Notes under the pieces: model-generated | The model's input: the letters and a program-made list of their open reading frames with translations, nothing else | What the model was told of the DNA's origin: nothing | Database searches by the model: none | Shown here: positions 60,987 to 64,000 of the stretch, in pieces | How positions within the stretch are numbered: position 1 is the first letter of the stretch | How the letters are laid out: each line of letters opens with the position of its first letter | Translations under genes and position numbers: made by a program | Source: Halonotius roseus | GTDB taxonomy: Archaea; Halobacteriota; Halobacteria; Halobacteriales; Haloferacaceae | Assembly: GCF_006861655.1 (NCBI RefSeq) | Contig: NZ_SESI01000002.1 | Span: forward strand, 310,001-374,000 | Reading direction: 5' to 3' | Length of the DNA: 64,000 nucleotides

Positions 60987-61262
60987 TCAGTCGTAGAGAA
61001 CGTCGTCGACATCGGACTCGGTCGTTTCGTTGCCGGAGCTGAACCGGCCGCGCTGCATCGCGGCTTTCTCATCCTCGGAGAGCGGCACTGCCGATTCGTT
61101 GAACGAGTCGATGATCTCTCCGCGGGACTCATAACCCCTGTCAACGATCTGTCTGAGGAGTTCCGTCTGTGTGACTTCCCGTCCCGTTCGCAGCCTGATC
61201 TCTGCCTGTAGCTCTTCGAGGCGATCTTTCGTCTCCTCATCAACATTGAGAGACGGTGTCAT
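60987..61262 (-). CDS. Ribbon-helix-helix type small regulator
   Basis: 91 aa. MTPSLNVDEETKDRLEELQA then EIRLRTGREVTQTELLRQIV fits a CopG/RHH fold (beta strand, helix, turn, helix); the C-terminal half is acidic and flexible. Such proteins are DNA-binding antitoxins or regulators; no toxin partner is adjacent. It begins 24 bp beyond the tRNA-Gly repeat array. Confidence 0.7.
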   Translation of the reverse strand: MTPSLNVDEETKDRLEELQAEIRLRTGREVTQTELLRQIVDRGYESRGEIIDSFNESAVPLSEDEKAAMQRGRFSSGNETTESDVDDVLYD

Positions 61263-61367
61263 GCAAAGCGGTCGTATACACCATTAGTCATGAACGCGCC
61301 TCAACGTGTCGATCACTGATCGGTTTCCATCAGGACAGTTAGAAGCATCCGGTTCGAAATAGCAGCC

Positions 61368-61715
61368 ATGACCGTCATCGCACTCCTCAGCGTCGCCCCG
61401 GTGATCGAAGACAGCATGGCCGGCGAGGTCGCCAAGGCCGTCGACGCCCTCGACGACCACGACGTGAGCTACGAGACGAACCCGATGGGCACCGTCATCG
61501 AGGCAGCCGATATCGACACCCTGCTTGCGGCCGTCGGCGACGCTCACAAGGCCGTCGACGGCGACCGCGTCAGTACGGTGCTCAAGATCGATCACAAACG
61601 CGACACCGACCAGGCGGCCGCCGAGAAGGTCGAGGCGGTTGAAGCCGAGTTGGGTCGGCCAGCCCGAACCGATCATACGCCAGGAGCAATCTCTGACGAC
61701 GACGAATCTCTTTAG
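61368..61715 (+). CDS. MTH1187/YkoF-type thiamine-binding protein family
   Basis: 115 aa. MTVIALLSVAPVIEDSMAGE, then YETNPMGTVIEAADIDTLLA and RVSTVLKIDHKRDTDQ are characteristic of DUF77 ferredoxin-like proteins that bind thiamine or a related ligand. An acidic C-terminal tail is added. 23 bp before mch; a TATA-like CTCTTTAGG overlapping its 3' end (about 61707-61715) suggests mch has its own promoter. Confidence 0.87.
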   Translation: MTVIALLSVAPVIEDSMAGEVAKAVDALDDHDVSYETNPMGTVIEAADIDTLLAAVGDAHKAVDGDRVSTVLKIDHKRDTDQAAAEKVEAVEAELGRPARTDHTPGAISDDDESL

Positions 61716-61738
61716 GAGATGACGAGTAACCCACCCGT

Positions 61739-62674
61739 ATGGAGAGCATCAACCGCTCGGCGATCGAACTCCTCGATGAGGCGTTGGACTTCGCGGACGA
61801 ACTCGGACTCAACGTGACAGAGCTCGGCTGTGGGTCGACCATCCTCGATTTCGGCGTCGACGTCGACGGCGGGATCGAGGCCGGACTCATGCTGGCGGAT
61901 ATCCAAACCGCCGGGATGGCGACGGTGTACACCCAGATGGATCGGGTCGCCGACGCGCCGATCCCCTACGTCGAGTTGACGACCGACCACCCCGGGATCG
62001 CGCTGTTGTGTTCCCAGAAGGCCGGCTGGGAGCTCGATCTCGGCGATTTCGACGGGCTCGGATCGGGGCCGGCCCGCGCACTGGTCGGCGACGAGGCTGA
62101 GTTCGGCCGTGTCGGCTACTACGACGAGTTCGATTTCGCGGTGTTGACCGTCGAAAGCGACGAACTGCCCGGCAATGAGATCGCCGAATACATCGCCAAA
62201 ACCGCGGGCGTCGACCCGCCCAGCCTCTTTCTGCCGACCTACGCCGCCGGCTCGACGGCCGGCAGCGTCTCGATGGCCGCCCGCGCCGCCGAGCTGGCGG
62301 CGTTCCGGCTCTCGGAGCTGGGGTATCCACCAACCGAGATCCGGACAGCAACCGGCCGCGCGCCGGTCGCACCGGTTAGCCACAACGAGTCGCTGGCGAT
62401 GGCGCGAACGAACGACGCCCTCGCCTACGGTGGCGAGGTGTATCTCCAGGTCGGCGAGGAGTCGACGGTCTTCGATGAGGTGCCGTCAACCGCCCGCGAG
62501 GAGTACGGCACCCCCTTCGAGGAGATCTTCGAAGAGGCCGACTGGGATTTCTACGAGGTGCCGGAGTCAGTCTTCGCGCCCGCGAAGGTCACCATCGATG
62601 TCGTCGACGGCGACACCTACGTCGTCGGCGAGACCGACGAGGAGCTCCTCGCGGAGTCATTCGGGCTGCGGTAG
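61739..62674 (+). CDS. mch: Methenyltetrahydromethanopterin cyclohydrolase (Mch)
   Basis: 311 aa. Interconverts methenyl- and formyl-tetrahydropterin in C1 metabolism; haloarchaea keep it although not methanogenic, probably with a folate-type or modified carrier. Motifs: AGLMLADIQTAGMATV near residue 45, LTTDHPGIALLCSQKAGWEL near 78, GSGPARAL near 112 and TGRAPVAPVSHNESLAMART near 205. Size is standard. Confidence 0.95.
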   Translation: MESINRSAIELLDEALDFADELGLNVTELGCGSTILDFGVDVDGGIEAGLMLADIQTAGMATVYTQMDRVADAPIPYVELTTDHPGIALLCSQKAGWELDLGDFDGLGSGPARALVGDEAEFGRVGYYDEFDFAVLTVESDELPGNEIAEYIAKTAGVDPPSLFLPTYAAGSTAGSVSMAARAAELAAFRLSELGYPPTEIRTATGRAPVAPVSHNESLAMARTNDALAYGGEVYLQVGEESTVFDEVPSTAREEYGTPFEEIFEEADWDFYEVPESVFAPAKVTIDVVDGDTYVVGETDEELLAESFGLR

Positions 62675-62773
62675 CGACCCGATCCGAAGCGACGAGCGGT
62701 GCGAGACGACCCCTGTGGAACGATAGCTGTGGTCGTGAGAACACTTAACCCGATGCCACGGGAGGGGTAGCGC

Positions 62774-63994
62774 ATGGAACCACTCGAAGCCGAGGGGCTC
62801 CAGGAGTCGGTCTCCTACGAGCCGGTCAGCGTCAAGGAGCTGCTCGTGGAGATGAAGGATACCTCCGAACTCCTCATCGATCTGGCCTACTCGGCGGTGC
62901 TCCATCAGAGCGACCAGATCGCCCACGAGGTGCTGGAGCTCGAAGCGAAGATGCAGGTGTTGCAGGTGCGCGCCCGGATGAGCCTCATGCTGGCGGCCCG
63001 CAGCCCCGATGAGGCCGAGGCGCTTGCGCCCGTGTTGGGCGTCGTTGAGGCCGCCGACACGATCGCCGACGCCGCCGGCGATATCGCCAAGATCGTCATC
63101 GAGGAGATCGGCCTCCCGCCGTCGATGCGGGGCGCGCTCTCGACGGCCGTCGAACAGCTGGTTCGGGGGACAGTCGCCGACGACTCGCCGTATGTCGGCC
63201 AGACCCTCCAGGAAATCGATCTCGAATCCAAAACCGGCATCCGCGCTATCGCCGTCCGGCGCGGCGACGAGTGGATCCGCAACCCCGGCCCGGAGACAAC
63301 GATCGAGGCCGGCGACGTGACGCTGCTCCGGGGCCCCGAGGCGGCGATCGGGGAGGTCTACGAGCGGTTGACCGGCGAGGGCTACGACCCCGAGCCGGCA
63401 CCCGAGCCGGCGATGGCGGATCTCGAACGCGCCGTCGACTCCATCGTGTTGATGAAGAACCTCTCGGAGCTGGCGGTCGATATCGCCTACGGCGCGATCC
63501 TCTTCGACAACAAGACGTTGGCCAGAGAGGTTGCCAACCTCGAAGTCGAGGTCGACGCCCTGCAGTCGCGGTTTGAGGCGTGGGTGTTGCAGGCCGCCGC
63601 CGAGGCCGACGACCCGGTCGCGCTGCGCGGGCTGATCCATCTCGGCATCAGCACCGAGGTCATCAGCGACGCCGCCGTCTCGATCAGCGAGGGCGTGTTG
63701 CGCAACATTGGCGTCCACCCGGTCGTCGAACTCGCGGTTCAGGAAAGCGATGAGCTCATCGCCCGCGTCGAGATCGACGCCGACAGCGAGCTTGCGGGCA
63801 CCGAGATCGTCGGCGGCGTGCCGGCTGTCGACGTCTCGACGAGCGTGATTGCGATCCGCCGCCCGGAGGACGGGTGGCTCGTCGGGCCGGATATGGACAC
63901 AACACTGCGGGCCGGCGATGTGTTGATCACGAAAGGCACCCGCACCTCGGCGGCAGAGTTCGAATCGTTGGCGACGGCGTCTTCGCCCGATTAG
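62774..63994 (+). CDS. Duplicated PhoU-like/TrkA-C regulatory protein
   Basis: 406 aa made of two similar halves. Each has a PhoU-like helical bundle (VLELEAKMQVLQVRARMSLM near residue 58; NLEVEVDALQSRFEAWVLQA near 255) followed by an RCK-C/TrkA-C domain (GQTLQEIDLESKTGIRAIAV...IEAGDVTLLRG; AGTEIVGGVPAVDVSTSV...LRAGDVLITKG). No membrane helix or Rossmann nucleotide-binding domain. In archaea such proteins are usually beside MgtE/SLC41-type or K+ transporters as soluble gates; the partner would be beyond this window. TATA-like ACACTTAACC ~27 nt upstream. Confidence 0.88.
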   Translation: MEPLEAEGLQESVSYEPVSVKELLVEMKDTSELLIDLAYSAVLHQSDQIAHEVLELEAKMQVLQVRARMSLMLAARSPDEAEALAPVLGVVEAADTIADAAGDIAKIVIEEIGLPPSMRGALSTAVEQLVRGTVADDSPYVGQTLQEIDLESKTGIRAIAVRRGDEWIRNPGPETTIEAGDVTLLRGPEAAIGEVYERLTGEGYDPEPAPEPAMADLERAVDSIVLMKNLSELAVDIAYGAILFDNKTLAREVANLEVEVDALQSRFEAWVLQAAAEADDPVALRGLIHLGISTEVISDAAVSISEGVLRNIGVHPVVELAVQESDELIARVEIDADSELAGTEIVGGVPAVDVSTSVIAIRRPEDGWLVGPDMDTTLRAGDVLITKGTRTSAAEFESLATASSPD

Positions 63995-64000
63995 TCGTCA

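Overview
The window is chromosomal DNA from a halophilic archaeon (class Halobacteria). The signs are high GC with a strong C/G third-position bias, very acidic proteins, an archaeal S10-spc type ribosomal operon that includes eL19, eL32, eS4 and the RNase P protein Rpp29, an archaeal RNase P RNA, an intron-bearing elongator tRNA-Met, PAN, RfcL, PdaD, Mch and a PGF-CTERM surface protein. Many genes have a TATA-like box about 25-30 nt before the start codon, as expected for leaderless haloarchaeal transcripts. Genus cannot be fixed from sequence alone.

Layout: 1-1932 is the end of a complex I-like operon (nuoA-nuoB-nuoCD, minus strand, overlapping genes). 2139-3597 is a solitary AAA ATPase with a PD-(D/E)XK-like C-terminus behind a palindrome-rich promoter. 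3611-5676 holds purE and purK, separated by a repeat element. 5767-12424 carries an exported phospholipase D-like protein, a RecJ-like DHH protein, a JAMM metalloprotease overlapping an FAD synthetase, and three haloarchaeal conserved proteins. tRNA-Met(CAU) lies at 12620. 13004-22918 has small membrane proteins, a DUF1684 protein, a malic enzyme-phosphotransacetylase fusion, a PAS histidine kinase, a large membrane protein, a degenerate M24 peptidase and heme A synthase. 22937-32451 has RfcL, a DUF433/DUF5615 toxin-antitoxin pair, regulators, a lipase maturation factor homologue, PdaD, PAN and PepF. 32878-43268 has TruA, RNase P RNA, AMMECR1, nicotinate phosphoribosyltransferase, a surface metalloprotease-like protein, Idi, a divergent Lrp/carA pair with a clear operator, ThrB and PdxS. 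43393-44483 is a second toxin-antitoxin-like pair. 44649-59226 is one minus-strand operon from a SPOUT methyltransferase and uL3 through to SecY (25 genes). The window closes with a DUF2270 protein, tRNA-Gly(GCC) with a repeat array, an RHH protein, a thiamine-binding family protein, Mch and a PhoU/TrkA-C regulator.

Most of the window is housekeeping. The accessory signal is of three kinds: (1) a family of MITE-like, partly inverted repeats at 4285, 21759 and 32501, one of which supplies the stop codon of truA; (2) copies of tRNA 3' ends downstream of, or far from, tRNA genes (tRNA-Gly at 60681 and 60871, tRNA-Met at 12903, an orphan T-arm at 15177); (3) small regulatory or defence-like units: the AAA/nuclease gene, DUF433/DUF5615 and the winged-helix/TumE-like pair. 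No CRISPR array, transposase or integrase was seen.
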